Assembly: GCA_034669505.1 (NCBI GenBank)
Contig: JAXDNJ010000022.1
Span: 1 to 64,000, forward strand
DNA: 64,000 nt
Direction of reading: 5' to 3'
Source of the DNA: JAFASC01 sp034669505
Lineage (GTDB): Bacteria > Pseudomonadota > Alphaproteobacteria > Rhizobiales > Beijerinckiaceae
Below the pieces are notes generated by a model. It was not told the DNA's origin. It worked only from the letters and a program-made list of their open reading frames with translations, and ran no database searches. Each line of letters begins with the position of its first letter. The stretch's first letter is position 1. The translations under genes and the position numbers were made by a program. Of this stretch, positions 7,763-16,800 are shown piece after piece.

Positions 7763-8893
7763 ATGATCCTTGCTTTCGTTGCCGTCCTCGGAATTGTGAT
7801 CTTCACCCTTCAATTGGCGAGCATATTAGCCGCCACATGGCGCTGCCGGGCCCGTCCGCGCACGCTGGCCGTTCCCGATGATGCGCCTGCGGTCAGTCTC
7901 GTGCGCCCGCTCTGCGGCATCGAGGCGTTCAGCGAAGAGACGCTGCGCTCGACCTTCGGCCTTAATTATCCCGATTACGAAATCATCTTCTGCGTCCAGC
8001 GTGGCACCGATGCTATTGTCCCGCTGCTCGAGCGAATTATCGCCGAGCACCCCGATCAACCCGCACGCCTGCTGATCGGCGATGATCCGATCAGCTCCAA
8101 TCCCAAACTCAACAATTGCGTGAAGGGCTGGAATGCCGCCCGGCACGACTGGATCATTTTCGCCGATTCGAACGTGCTCCTGCCGAAGGATTACGTCCAG
8201 ACGCTGCTGAAGGCTTGGGACGAGAAGACCGGCCTTGTCATCTCGATGCCGATCGGCTCGCGGCCGCAAGGCTTTTGGGCGGAGGTCGAGTGCGCCATCC
8301 TCAACACGTTCGAGGCGCGCTGGATGTTTGCCGGTGAGATTCTGGGTCTCGGCTTCGCGCAAGGCAAGAACATGCTGTGGCGCCGCGATCTCCTCGAACG
8401 GGCGGGCGGGATCGGGGCGCTCGCCGCCGAGATCGCCGAGGACGCAGCTGCGACCAAAATCGTCGCTGCCGCCGGCCTGAAGATTCGCTTCGCCGACATG
8501 CCGTTCGAGCAGCCGCTTGGGCCTCGCAAGGCTTTGGACATCTGGTCGCGCCAAGTCCGTTGGGCGCGGCTGCGGCGTGTGACCTTTCCGGGTTATTTTG
8601 CGCCGGAACCGATCGCTGGTGCTTTCGTCCCGCTCCTCCTCATCGGCATCGCCACATACGGCTACGATTTGAATCCGGTCCCGATCGTCGCTGCATTTGC
8701 CGCGCTCCTTTACGGCGCGGAGCTCATTCTGGCGCGTATCGCCGGTTGGTTCGTCAATTGGGCAAGCCCGATCGCATATATCGTGCGCGACCTCGCCTTC
8801 CCCATGATGTGGGTGAACGCCTGCTTGTTCAATGATTTCACCTGGCACGGCAAGGAAATGAACGTGAAAGAGCCGGTGCCGCGCTCAGGCTGA
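7763..8893 (+). CDS. family 21 (ceramide glucosyltransferase-like) glycosyltransferase
   Basis: A 376-residue membrane glycosyltransferase of GT2/GT21 type. An N-terminal membrane helix (residues 1-24) precedes a GT-A domain with VSLVRPLCG, the NYPDYEIIFCVQ strand, FADSNVLLP (D1-D2 region) and the acceptor-side RQVRWARLRR motif that corresponds to QXXRW. Two or three membrane segments end the protein. Relatives include ceramide glucosyltransferases and the hopanoid glycosyltransferase HpnI; without hopanoid genes nearby the acceptor lipid cannot be decided. It stands alone and starts 145 bp from divergent gltX. Confidence 0.88.
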   Translation: MILAFVAVLGIVIFTLQLASILAATWRCRARPRTLAVPDDAPAVSLVRPLCGIEAFSEETLRSTFGLNYPDYEIIFCVQRGTDAIVPLLERIIAEHPDQPARLLIGDDPISSNPKLNNCVKGWNAARHDWIIFADSNVLLPKDYVQTLLKAWDEKTGLVISMPIGSRPQGFWAEVECAILNTFEARWMFAGEILGLGFAQGKNMLWRRDLLERAGGIGALAAEIAEDAAATKIVAAAGLKIRFADMPFEQPLGPRKALDIWSRQVRWARLRRVTFPGYFAPEPIAGAFVPLLLIGIATYGYDLNPVPIVAAFAALLYGAELILARIAGWFVNWASPIAYIVRDLAFPMMWVNACLFNDFTWHGKEMNVKEPVPRSG

Positions 8894-8984
8894 TGTCCTC
8901 GGACGTCTGGACCGGGTGACATCCCCGGCGCATCATGAGCCCAACCGATGCGGCGCAAAGACCGCGATCTCAGGGAGGACGCTC

Positions 8985-10172
8985 ATGCAGAACATGCCGC
9001 AGCTCGACGCTTTGTTTCAGGCAGCCGCCAAGCGCCAACAGATTCCCGGTGTCGTTGCGATCGCCGCGAGCGACAGCGAAATCATCTACGAAGGCGCCTT
9101 CGGCAAACGCGATCTCGGCAAGCCGGAGGCCATGACACTCGACTCGGTCGTCTGGATCGCCTCGATGACAAAGGCCATTACGGCTGCCGGTGCGATGCAG
9201 CTGGTCGAACAGGGCAAGCTGCAGCTCGACGAACCGGTTGGCCCTCTCATCCCCGAGCTTGCATCGTTGCAGGTGCTCGATGGTTTCGATGAGAACGGCA
9301 CACCGAAACTACGGCCGGCAAAGAAGCCGGTGACGCTGCGGCATTTGATGACGCACACATCCGGCTTCTGTTACGACATGTGGAACGCCGACATGTCGCG
9401 CTACATCGAAGCGGCCGGGCTGCCACGCGTCATCTCATGCGAGAAGAAGGCGCTCACCGCGCCGCTCGCGAGCGAGCCGGGCACGCGCTGGGAATACGGC
9501 ATCGGCATCGATTTTGTCGGACAAGCTGTCGAAGCCGCAAGCGGCAAGCGGCTCGACGCATATCTGCGCGACAACATTTTCGCGCCGCTCGGCATGAGCG
9601 ATACGGGATTCAAGCTCGGCGAGGACCAGCGCCGGCGTCTCGTCGGCATGCATGCGCGCCAGCCTGACGGCACACTTACGCCGATGCCGTTCGAATTGCC
9701 GCAAGACCCGGAATTCCACATGGGCGGCGGCGGGCTTTACGGCACCGCGCACGATTATGTCAGGTTCATCCGCATGCTGCTGAACAAGGGCACGCTCGAT
9801 GGCAATCGTGTGCTTAAAGCCGAGACGGTCGCGACGATGGGAGAGAACCATATCGGCGATCTCAATATGGGAAAGATGAATGCGGCGATCCCGCAAGTGA
9901 CGAACGACGTCGATCTCTATCCCGACCAGGACAAGAAATGGGGATTGAGCTTCATGATCAACACGCAGCGCACGGCAGAGGGGCGCAGCGCCGGAAGTCT
10001 CGCCTGGGCCGGACTCGCCAATACCTATTATTGGCTAGACCCGACACGCAATGTCGGCGGCGTAATCCTGACGCAGCTGTTCCCGTTCGCGGATACGAAG
10101 GTACTTGAATTGTTCAGCGGCTTCGAGCGTGCGGTCTACGACAAGCTCGATGGACTGAAGCGCGCGGCGTGA
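8985..10172 (+). CDS. serine hydrolase, beta-lactamase/family VIII esterase fold
   Basis: A 395-residue protein of the class C beta-lactamase-like superfamily (PF00144). The nucleophile motif SMTK lies at residues 60-63, an EYGIGIDF segment occupies the place of the YxN tyrosine motif, and near the end SLAWAGLANTYYWLDP corresponds to the W/HxG motif seen in family VIII carboxylesterases such as EstB. No signal peptide is visible, so it is probably a cytoplasmic esterase rather than a true beta-lactamase; the natural substrate is unknown. Start 8985 (MQNMPQLD) is preferred over 8916 because the fold begins there and AGGGAGGA precedes it. Its 3' end overlaps convergent ctaA by 37 bp. Confidence 0.9.
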   Translation: MQNMPQLDALFQAAAKRQQIPGVVAIAASDSEIIYEGAFGKRDLGKPEAMTLDSVVWIASMTKAITAAGAMQLVEQGKLQLDEPVGPLIPELASLQVLDGFDENGTPKLRPAKKPVTLRHLMTHTSGFCYDMWNADMSRYIEAAGLPRVISCEKKALTAPLASEPGTRWEYGIGIDFVGQAVEAASGKRLDAYLRDNIFAPLGMSDTGFKLGEDQRRRLVGMHARQPDGTLTPMPFELPQDPEFHMGGGGLYGTAHDYVRFIRMLLNKGTLDGNRVLKAETVATMGENHIGDLNMGKMNAAIPQVTNDVDLYPDQDKKWGLSFMINTQRTAEGRSAGSLAWAGLANTYYWLDPTRNVGGVILTQLFPFADTKVLELFSGFERAVYDKLDGLKRAA

Positions 10173-11284
10173 GAGGCCGCGCCGACCCGCCGCAGATGCA
10201 CGGTCGCGGCGATCAGCACCAGCATGGCAAGCGCCTGGTGAATGAGTGCCACTGAGATCGGCACGACGAGCAGCAGCGTCGTGATGCCGGCGATCACCTG
10301 AAGCAAGACAAGGCCGAAGAGGATGTGCGCGCGCCGGTATGCCGGCCCGCGGCCGATTGCCCGCTTCACCGCGATCACCTGCAGTATCGCGAGCGCGAGC
10401 ACGCAATACGCCGTCATGCGATGGGCGAACTGCACGGCGGTGATGTTGTCGAACAGGTTCGACCACCACGGGGATAGCTTCAGCAGATGATCGAGCGGCG
10501 GAACGAAGCGCCCATCCATCAGCGGCCAGGTGTTGTAGGTGAGCCCCGCGCGGAGCCCCGCGACGAGACCGCCGAGCCCGATCTGCACGATGACCAATGC
10601 AAGCAGCGCGGCAGCGAGCACGCCGAGCCGGCGGGGAGCTGCCCCTTTAGCTCGTGTCTCGTGTTGCAGCCCCGCCGCAATCCAGACGATCGCGGCAAGT
10701 GTCAGCGAGGCGAGCAGCAGATGAATGGCGAGCCGCTCCTGCGCGACCTCGACACGGCCGGATAGGCCTGACGCCACCATCCACCAGCCGACAGCCCCTT
10801 GCAGCGCGCCGAGGCCGAGAACGGCGAGGAGTTTCGGCTTCGATCCCACCGGCAAGCGTCCCGCCACCCAGAAAAACGCGAGCGGGATCGCGAAGGCGAA
10901 GCCGATCAGCCGCCCAAGCAGACGATGGCTCCATTCCCAGGCGTAGATCGCCTGGAACCAGCCGAGATCCATGCCCGGAAAGAGCTCGCGATATTGCGGG
11001 ATCTGCTTGTATTTCTCGAACTCGGCGAGCCATGCGGCATGCGAGAGCGGCGGTAGGATGCCAGTGATCGGCTTCCATTCCGTGATGGACAAGCCCGACT
11101 CGGTGAGCCGCACCGCGCCCCCGACGATTACCATCAGGAGGACCAGGCCCGCGACGGCCCAGAGCCAAAGGCGCACCGCACGCGGATCGTCGCGCTCATC
11201 GGCGCGAACGGCCGGCAGCGGCGTCGAAAGGGTGAGGCGGTCCGTCACGGGCAAAATGTTTGCGGATACGAGGGCGGCAGACAT
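10136..11284 (-). CDS. ctaA: heme A synthase
   Basis: COX15/CtaA family, 382 residues, about eight membrane helices. It oxidises the C8 methyl of heme O to the formyl group of heme A for cytochrome aa3 oxidase. Diagnostic segments are VGGAVRLTESGLSITEWKP, the EWSHRLLGR histidine motif, AIHLLLAS, FAHRMTAY and IHQALAM, carrying the conserved heme-ligand histidines. It is the type without disulfide loops common in Alphaproteobacteria. No cox genes are adjacent. Divergent from the DUF2842 gene. Confidence 0.96.
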   Translation of the reverse strand: MSAALVSANILPVTDRLTLSTPLPAVRADERDDPRAVRLWLWAVAGLVLLMVIVGGAVRLTESGLSITEWKPITGILPPLSHAAWLAEFEKYKQIPQYRELFPGMDLGWFQAIYAWEWSHRLLGRLIGFAFAIPLAFFWVAGRLPVGSKPKLLAVLGLGALQGAVGWWMVASGLSGRVEVAQERLAIHLLLASLTLAAIVWIAAGLQHETRAKGAAPRRLGVLAAALLALVIVQIGLGGLVAGLRAGLTYNTWPLMDGRFVPPLDHLLKLSPWWSNLFDNITAVQFAHRMTAYCVLALAILQVIAVKRAIGRGPAYRRAHILFGLVLLQVIAGITTLLLVVPISVALIHQALAMLVLIAATVHLRRVGAASHAARFSPSSLS

Positions 11285-11337
11285 AAGACTTGACGCCGAG
11301 CGCGTCCATCGGCGCTCTGTCGCAGTCAGAGGAACTC

Positions 11338-11550
11338 GTGCAGCAGCGCACCCGGAAATTCATTGGCGCCGTCGCGATACTTGCCTTCGTGATTGTCTAT
11401 GCGCTTGTCGCGATGGTGCTCGCCCAGGCGCGCCCGACGCAGGAAGCGCCGGTGCTTTTGCAGACGTTGATCTACGCAGTGCTCGGGCTTGCCTGGATTT
11501 TGCCGCTGATGCCGCTCATCCGCTGGATGGAGCATGGGCGGCGGCGCTAG
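11338..11550 (+). CDS. DUF2842 small membrane protein
   Basis: A 70-residue protein with two membrane helices (FIGAVAILAFVIVYALVAMVLA and LLQTLIYAVLGLAWILPLMPLI). This matches DUF2842, a small alphaproteobacterial inner-membrane family often found beside ctaA, as here. A GTG start at 11338 is chosen because an AGAGGA ribosome site lies just upstream and it gives the family's usual length; a TTG at 11290 would add 16 unlikely residues. Its stop overlaps the convergent deacetylase stop by 4 bp. Function is unknown; a role in cytochrome oxidase assembly is only a guess from its position. Confidence 0.85.
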   Translation: MQQRTRKFIGAVAILAFVIVYALVAMVLAQARPTQEAPVLLQTLIYAVLGLAWILPLMPLIRWMEHGRRR

Positions 11551-12590
11551 GCGGCGTTGACGCGGCGGCCGCGATTCCACAGCGCGAACGGCGCGCCGGA
11601 AAGCAGGATGTCCAGCATTGCAAGGCTTTGGAAGCGTCCGTTGACGCTGAGCCGCGGCAGCGCCGTCAGGTGTGGGGCATGTTCCGGGAAGAGCATGCCG
11701 GGCCGGGTCGTCACGGCGCTGACGAAGCCGAGTTCGCACGCGATCGCGAATTCGCGGCCGGCCGCGGAGGCGGGATCGCCGACGGGATAGGCGAGATGGC
11801 GCGCCGGCTTGCCGGTCGCCTGCTCGATGCGGGCGCGGCTTTCGGCGAGCTCGTGCCGGACGAATGGCTCTTTGTGTTTGGCAAGCATCGGATGCGTTAC
11901 GGTGTGCACGCCGATCGTCGCCAGCGGATGCCGCGACAGCTGCTCGATGCCCGGCCAATCGAGGCAGAGCGCCGCGGGAATGCCCGAGGGATCTATCCCG
12001 GCCTGCTCGCAGAGCCGGGCGCAAACATCCAGCAATTGCTCTTCCGGTCCGGAGCGGAGCGTCCGGTAGAGGATCGCATGCGCACGCTCTTTCTGCGCCG
12101 GGGTAGCCGTTGCGAATTCGAGCCCCTGCCCCACCGCGACTCGGTCCAGCCAGCGGATCGCCTCTTCCAGTTCGATCCACCACAGCCGCGCCGTGCGATC
12201 GGCAAAACCCGACGTCACGAACACCGTAAACGGCGCGCCGTGCTTTTCCAGCACCGGCAGCGCGTGCTCGACATTGTCGGCGTAACCGTCATCGAAGGTG
12301 AGAACGACGAACGGCCGCTGGCTCCGACTGGCGATGCGCTCGATCGCGGCATCGAGATTGACTATGGCGAATCCGCGCGCCTTGAGGAGCCCGAGCCCAG
12401 CGTCGAGAAATTCCGGCGTGATCTCCAGAAGCCGGTTCGGGGCGAAGTCCCGATCGAGCCAAGGCCGGACGTGGTGGAACATGAGGATCGCGCCAAGCCC
12501 GCGCGTCAGCGGCGCGGCGAGCCGGTGGATGCCGGTCGCGCCGAAGGCGGCAAAGCCCGCCGAGATCAGTTTTTCGCGCAAACCCGCCAT
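11547..12590 (-). CDS. polysaccharide deacetylase family protein (carbohydrate esterase 4)
   Basis: A 347-residue NodB-homology protein. Motif 1 reads VLTFDDGYADN, with the catalytic and metal-binding aspartates. IGVHTVTHPML supplies the H-x(3)-H zinc ligands, and RIEQATGKPARHLAYPVGDP corresponds to motif 3. Members remove N- or O-acetyl groups from chitin-like polymers, peptidoglycan or exopolysaccharide. No clear signal peptide is visible. It opens the exopolysaccharide locus and is divergent from the acetyltransferase at 12678, so modification of that polysaccharide or its precursor is a reasonable inference. Start 12590 (MAGLREKL) is preferred to 12620. Confidence 0.9.
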   Translation of the reverse strand: MAGLREKLISAGFAAFGATGIHRLAAPLTRGLGAILMFHHVRPWLDRDFAPNRLLEITPEFLDAGLGLLKARGFAIVNLDAAIERIASRSQRPFVVLTFDDGYADNVEHALPVLEKHGAPFTVFVTSGFADRTARLWWIELEEAIRWLDRVAVGQGLEFATATPAQKERAHAILYRTLRSGPEEQLLDVCARLCEQAGIDPSGIPAALCLDWPGIEQLSRHPLATIGVHTVTHPMLAKHKEPFVRHELAESRARIEQATGKPARHLAYPVGDPASAAGREFAIACELGFVSAVTTRPGMLFPEHAPHLTALPRLSVNGRFQSLAMLDILLSGAPFALWNRGRRVNAA

Positions 12591-12677
12591 TCCCCCAAAA
12601 CCTAGGCGATGACTTAGCAAGCCGGCATTGACCTTTTCTTGCTAGGTCGGCGGCAACGGCACCAGACAAGCGGGCGG

Positions 12678-13862
12678 ATGAGCCAAACTGTTACATTTGC
12701 CGCAGGCGACGTCCCGCGGCAGGCCACTTCCGCGCCCGCGCTGCCATTCGCCCGCGTCGACGTGTACACCGACCCGCGCGCCGCGCTCGACGCCTGGACC
12801 GAGCTCGAGGCGATCGCGCCGGTCACGGGTTACCAGACCCGGCGTTTTCTCCTTCCCTGGCTCGACACGCTTGGCGAACGCCGCGGCTTCTCCGCGTTGA
12901 TCAGCGTCGCGCGCGATGCCGCCGGACGACCCGTCGCGCTGCTGCCGCTCGGGCTGGCCCGGCGCGGTCCCTTCCAGGTTGCGCTGTTCCTCGGCGACCG
13001 TCAGTCCAACTTCAATCTGCCGCTGGTACGTCCGGGCGTCGTCTTCGACCGCGCCGCCTGCGAGGCGTTGCTGCTTGAAACCGCGCGCAAGGCGCCGCGA
13101 CGGCCGGATGTTTTTCTTCTCCTGAATCAGCCGCTTGCATGGAACGGTGCGGCCAATCCGTTGGCATCCCTTCCGCGACGGGAAAGCCCGAGCTTCGGGC
13201 ATGCAGCGCGGTTGGTAAGCGAGGCGAATATATCGAGGGGAACTCGCCGCAAACTGAAGAAGAAGGAGAAGCGGCTCGCGGCGTTTGGCGAGATCGCTTA
13301 CGAGCGCGCTGCGACACCGGAACGCGCTCGGGTGATGCTCGACGCGTTTCTCGAACAAAAGAAATCGCGCTTTTCACGCGCCGGCCTCGATCCGGAATTC
13401 GCGCGTCCGCAGATGCGTGGCTTTCTCGACCGCGCCGCCACCCGCGGACTTTCGGAAGACCGTGCCGCCTTCGAACTGCACGCGCTCTCGTCCGGCGGGA
13501 GGATCATCGCGACCTACGGCATGATCCGTCACGGCGCGAGCCTGCATGCTATGTTCAATTCTTTTGACCAGAACGCCGAAATCGCACGATGCAGCCCCGG
13601 CGATCTCCTGCTGCATCATCTGCTTGACGATGCCCGCTGCCGCGGGATCACGTCATTCGATCTCGGCATCGGCGAAGCCCGCTACAAGACGAGCGTCTGC
13701 GACGAGATCGTGCCGCTTTTCGACTGCATCGTTGCGATGACGCCGCTCGGCCGCCTCGCCGGCCTGCTTGCGGGCGTGCGCCTGAGCGCCAAGCGCCGCA
13801 TCAAGCGTTCGCCGCGCATCTGGAATCTCGTCCGAAGAACCCGTTTCGTCCGCGCCGGCTGA
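12678..13862 (+). CDS. GNAT-type acetyltransferase, BioF2/CelD family
   Basis: A 394-residue protein of the BioF2-like (PF13480) double-GNAT family found in exopolysaccharide and cellulose loci. Typical features are the N-terminal half with LLPLGLARRG and NLPLVRPGV, a central basic helix (SRGTRRKLKKKEKRLAAFG), and the C-terminal GNAT half with GGRIIATYGMIRHG and DLLLHHLLDDA and the FDLGIGEARYK finish. It probably transfers an acyl group to a sugar or lipid during EPS synthesis; the substrate is unknown. Start 12678 begins MSQTVTFA. It faces the GumC-like gene, ending 3 bp from it. Confidence 0.85.
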   Translation: MSQTVTFAAGDVPRQATSAPALPFARVDVYTDPRAALDAWTELEAIAPVTGYQTRRFLLPWLDTLGERRGFSALISVARDAAGRPVALLPLGLARRGPFQVALFLGDRQSNFNLPLVRPGVVFDRAACEALLLETARKAPRRPDVFLLLNQPLAWNGAANPLASLPRRESPSFGHAARLVSEANISRGTRRKLKKKEKRLAAFGEIAYERAATPERARVMLDAFLEQKKSRFSRAGLDPEFARPQMRGFLDRAATRGLSEDRAAFELHALSSGGRIIATYGMIRHGASLHAMFNSFDQNAEIARCSPGDLLLHHLLDDARCRGITSFDLGIGEARYKTSVCDEIVPLFDCIVAMTPLGRLAGLLAGVRLSAKRRIKRSPRIWNLVRRTRFVRAG

Positions 13863-13865
13863 CGA

Positions 13866-16040
13866 TCAGGCTGCCGTTTGTTCGGCACCTGCGTCGCGCC
13901 CGACGAGAAGAACGTCGCGCGCCCCCGCCTCGACGAGATCGCCGTAGGCTTTCGCCGCCGTCTCGGTTGACGAGCCCCCGGCGGTCGCCAGCATGACGCT
14001 GTCGACTTGTGAGGCCAATCTGATCGCGTCCGAATGCTCGGCAGGTTCGCCGGTCGCCAGCACGATGAAATCGTAGGTGTGGCAAACGGCATCGAGCACG
14101 AGATCGAATCCGTCAAGGCCATGATAAGATGCACGGCCCGCCGGAATGAAGTGCAGGCTCGAACCTGCATCGCGATGAATGACTTCAGCGAATGAAGCTT
14201 CGCCAATCAGCAGGTCCGTCAGGCCAAGACGCGTGTCCCCGGCTTCCGCCCCCGGCAGGCCGGTAAGATCGTGCCCGAGCGCCACCAGAATCGCGCGCCC
14301 CTTCTCCGAGAGAGTTCGCGCGGTTTCGATGGCAACCTCCGACGCATTCGCATCGTCCGCCGTGCCTGTGACGAGCACCCGGACCGCACGGCCCGGCTCG
14401 TGCGTTTCCTGCAGGCGCGCGACAAGGTCTGCCGGCACGAGGTGCGCCGTTGCTGCTTCCGCGTCCTTTGGCGTGAACGTTTGCGCGAAGGCCTGCTCTT
14501 CCGCTTCGCTGACGTCATCGGCAGGTGCGTTGACGACCAGCTCCCGCGCTTCCGGCACCGGCGCCGTGGCCTGCACTTCGCGCGCTCGCAAGGCGGGTGC
14601 ATTCGCGATTCGCGCCGGAACATGCTCGCGTCCGACATAAACGCGTCCGGAGAGCAGTTCGCGCGCGACGAGGAACCCCATCGAGAGAACGAGTGCGGCA
14701 AGTGTAGCGAAGACGATGATGGGCGTTTTGCGCGGGAATGTCGGCAATTGCGGCGCAACCGCCCGCGAGACGATGCGTGCGTCGGCAGGCGCGGCCTTGC
14801 CGCTCTCGCGGGCCACTGCTTCCTGATATTTCGTCGTGTCGGATTCGACCTGATCGCGCAGCAGACGCACCGTGCGCTCATAATCGCGCAGCTGCACCTC
14901 GTCGGCGCTTTGCGAGCCGGCGATCTTCTTCTGCTGCTCCACATATTGCTGCAGATTGTCGACGCGCCCGCCGGCGATCCGGGCGTCGTTCTCGAGCGTG
15001 CGGACCGTCTTCTCGGCCGCCTTGCGCAGCTCCGATTCGAGATCGTTGAGCTGCGCATGCAGCTCTTTCATGCGCGGATGACCCGGCAGCAGCGTACGCG
15101 ACTCCAGCGCGATCTGCGCACGAAGATTGACGCGCTGCTCCGAGACGCGGCGGATGAGTTCGTTGTTCGCGACATCGGGCACGTCGCCGATGCGGCCCTG
15201 TCGGATCATATCGCGAATGATCCGCGCCTTGGCTTGCGCATCTGCCTGCGCGGTGCGCGCGGCCGAGAGCTGCGTGTTTATTTCGCCGAGTTGCTGTGTC
15301 GTCATCGACGCGTTGTTGGCGCCGACATAGAGACCGGTTTTTGCGCGGAAGGCTTCGGCGCGGGATTCCGCATCTGCCAGCCGCACTTTCAGTTCCGCCA
15401 GCCGATTTGCCAGAGCCGTCGCGGCAACGCGCGCGGTCTCGCGCTTCGCGCCTGCCTGGGCGTCGAGGTAGAGATCGGCGATTGCGTTGGCGGCATGTGC
15501 GGCTAGATCAGGGTCGCGCGATTGGAATTCGATCGAAAGAACGCGCGTCTTCGTCGGCGAGTAGACGGTGAGGCGATCGAAATAGTTTTCGAGGATGCGC
15601 TCTTCCGGACTCAGCAGCGTCGGATCCTTCTGCAGACCGAGAAGGATGAGCACACGCGACAAGGCGCCCAGGCCGTTCGCGACGGGATCGAATTCCGGAT
15701 TGCCCTGCAGCCCGATCGCCCGGATCGCCTTGCGCGCCAAGTCGCGCGAGGTGATCAGCTGAACTTGGCTTTGCACCGCCTCGGCATCGGGAAGCGGGAT
15801 TTGCTCGGTCGTCTGCTTTTCCGGGCGGGTGAAGTAGCTTTCCTGGTTTTCCAGAAGCACCCGCGCCTCGGCCGTATACCGGGGCTTCACCACGTTGACG
15901 CCGATCGCGGCGATCGCAAACGCCGCAAGCGTCGGTCCGATCACCCACCATCGCTTGTTGGATATGACGCGCCCCAAACCGGCGACATCGATATCACCCG
16001 ATGTGCCGACGTTTGTGCGCTCGATCGCCATGACGCTCAT
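13866..16040 (-). CDS. Wzz/GumC-like polysaccharide chain-length protein with degenerate kinase domain
   Basis: A 724-residue inner-membrane protein for exopolysaccharide polymerisation and export. An N-terminal membrane helix (NKRWWVIGPTLAAFAIAAIGVNVV) is followed by the Wzz domain (PRYTAEARVLLENQ), a long periplasmic coiled coil (about residues 160-410) and a second membrane helix (IIVFATLAALVLSMGFLVA). The cytoplasmic C-terminus has the size and fold-like pattern of a BY-kinase/ParA domain, but where the Walker A loop should be it reads TGTADDANASEVAI, and Walker A-prime is ALGHD; the P-loop glycine-lysine is absent and there is no tyrosine-rich tail. ATG 16040 has GAGG 6 nt upstream. It is divergent from the wza-like gene. 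Confidence 0.88.
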   Translation of the reverse strand: MSVMAIERTNVGTSGDIDVAGLGRVISNKRWWVIGPTLAAFAIAAIGVNVVKPRYTAEARVLLENQESYFTRPEKQTTEQIPLPDAEAVQSQVQLITSRDLARKAIRAIGLQGNPEFDPVANGLGALSRVLILLGLQKDPTLLSPEERILENYFDRLTVYSPTKTRVLSIEFQSRDPDLAAHAANAIADLYLDAQAGAKRETARVAATALANRLAELKVRLADAESRAEAFRAKTGLYVGANNASMTTQQLGEINTQLSAARTAQADAQAKARIIRDMIRQGRIGDVPDVANNELIRRVSEQRVNLRAQIALESRTLLPGHPRMKELHAQLNDLESELRKAAEKTVRTLENDARIAGGRVDNLQQYVEQQKKIAGSQSADEVQLRDYERTVRLLRDQVESDTTKYQEAVARESGKAAPADARIVSRAVAPQLPTFPRKTPIIVFATLAALVLSMGFLVARELLSGRVYVGREHVPARIANAPALRAREVQATAPVPEARELVVNAPADDVSEAEEQAFAQTFTPKDAEAATAHLVPADLVARLQETHEPGRAVRVLVTGTADDANASEVAIETARTLSEKGRAILVALGHDLTGLPGAEAGDTRLGLTDLLIGEASFAEVIHRDAGSSLHFIPAGRASYHGLDGFDLVLDAVCHTYDFIVLATGEPAEHSDAIRLASQVDSVMLATAGGSSTETAAKAYGDLVEAGARDVLLVGRDAGAEQTAA

Positions 16041-16192
16041 TACCGACCTCATACACCGCCCCGAATAAAAGCATCGTATGGTTGATACCCGGTTAATCGG
16101 GACCGCGGTTTTGCCTCAGCTTTTTGTTAACCATGACGACGTAAAGATTGTGCTCGTCCTCGCGTCCTTGCGCGGCGAATCCGGTGCAGATC

Positions 16193-16753
16193 ATGCGGCG
16201 TTCGTTGATTGTCTTATGCGTTCTTATGACCGCGCTGCTCGGCGGCTGCGGAATGCGGCCCTACGGCGTCGATTATCTCTCGGCGAGCGCGAGTCTCCCC
16301 TACGCGCTCGGCTCCGGCGACCGGTTGCGGATCATCGTCTTCGGGCAGGATGCCCTTTCCAACACCTATTCGGTCGATGCCTCCGGGCACATCTCGATGC
16401 CGCTCATCGGCATCGTCTCGGCCGCCGGCATGACGACGGCGGCGTTGGAAAAATCGATCGAGACGAAGCTCAAGGGCGGCTTCCTGCGCGAGCCAAAGGT
16501 CTCGGTCGAGGTCGAGGCCTTCCGGCCCTTCTTCATCCTCGGCGAAGTGGTCCTGGCGGGACAATACCCTTATGTCAGCGGCATGACCGTGCAGAATGCG
16601 GTTGCCATCGCCGGCGGTTTCACGCCGCGCGGCTTTCAGAGCAAGGCGGACATCACCCGCACGATCGACGGCAAGGCGTATACGGCTTCGGTTCCGGTCA
16701 CCCAAACTGTCCAACCCGGCGATACGATCGTTATTCGTGAACGGTTTTTTTGA
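16193..16753 (+). CDS. polysaccharide export lipoprotein, Wza/GumB-like
   Basis: A 186-residue outer-membrane auxiliary lipoprotein. The N-terminus MRRSLIVLCVLMTALLGGC gives a lipobox with Cys19. The Poly_export domain follows (YALGSGDRLRIIVFGQDALS, VDASGHISMPLIG), then a SLBB-like segment (FRPFFILGEVVLAGQYPYVSGMTV...AGGFTPRG). It lacks the long C-terminal repeats and amphipathic helix of E. coli Wza, as usual for the shorter rhizobial/GumB type. Start 16193 places the lipobox correctly. It leads the co-directional EPS genes running to about 22.1 kb. Confidence 0.93.
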   Translation: MRRSLIVLCVLMTALLGGCGMRPYGVDYLSASASLPYALGSGDRLRIIVFGQDALSNTYSVDASGHISMPLIGIVSAAGMTTAALEKSIETKLKGGFLREPKVSVEVEAFRPFFILGEVVLAGQYPYVSGMTVQNAVAIAGGFTPRGFQSKADITRTIDGKAYTASVPVTQTVQPGDTIVIRERFF

Positions 16754-16800
16754 GGTTTGAGCCCACTCTCGCGGATCGCGAGAAGGATTGGGCAAGCACA

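Noticed and set aside
14271..15506. 411-codon plus-strand frame opposite the Wzz/GumC-like gene
   Set aside because: Arg/Leu/Ala-rich and without motifs; the true protein on the other strand has clear domains.
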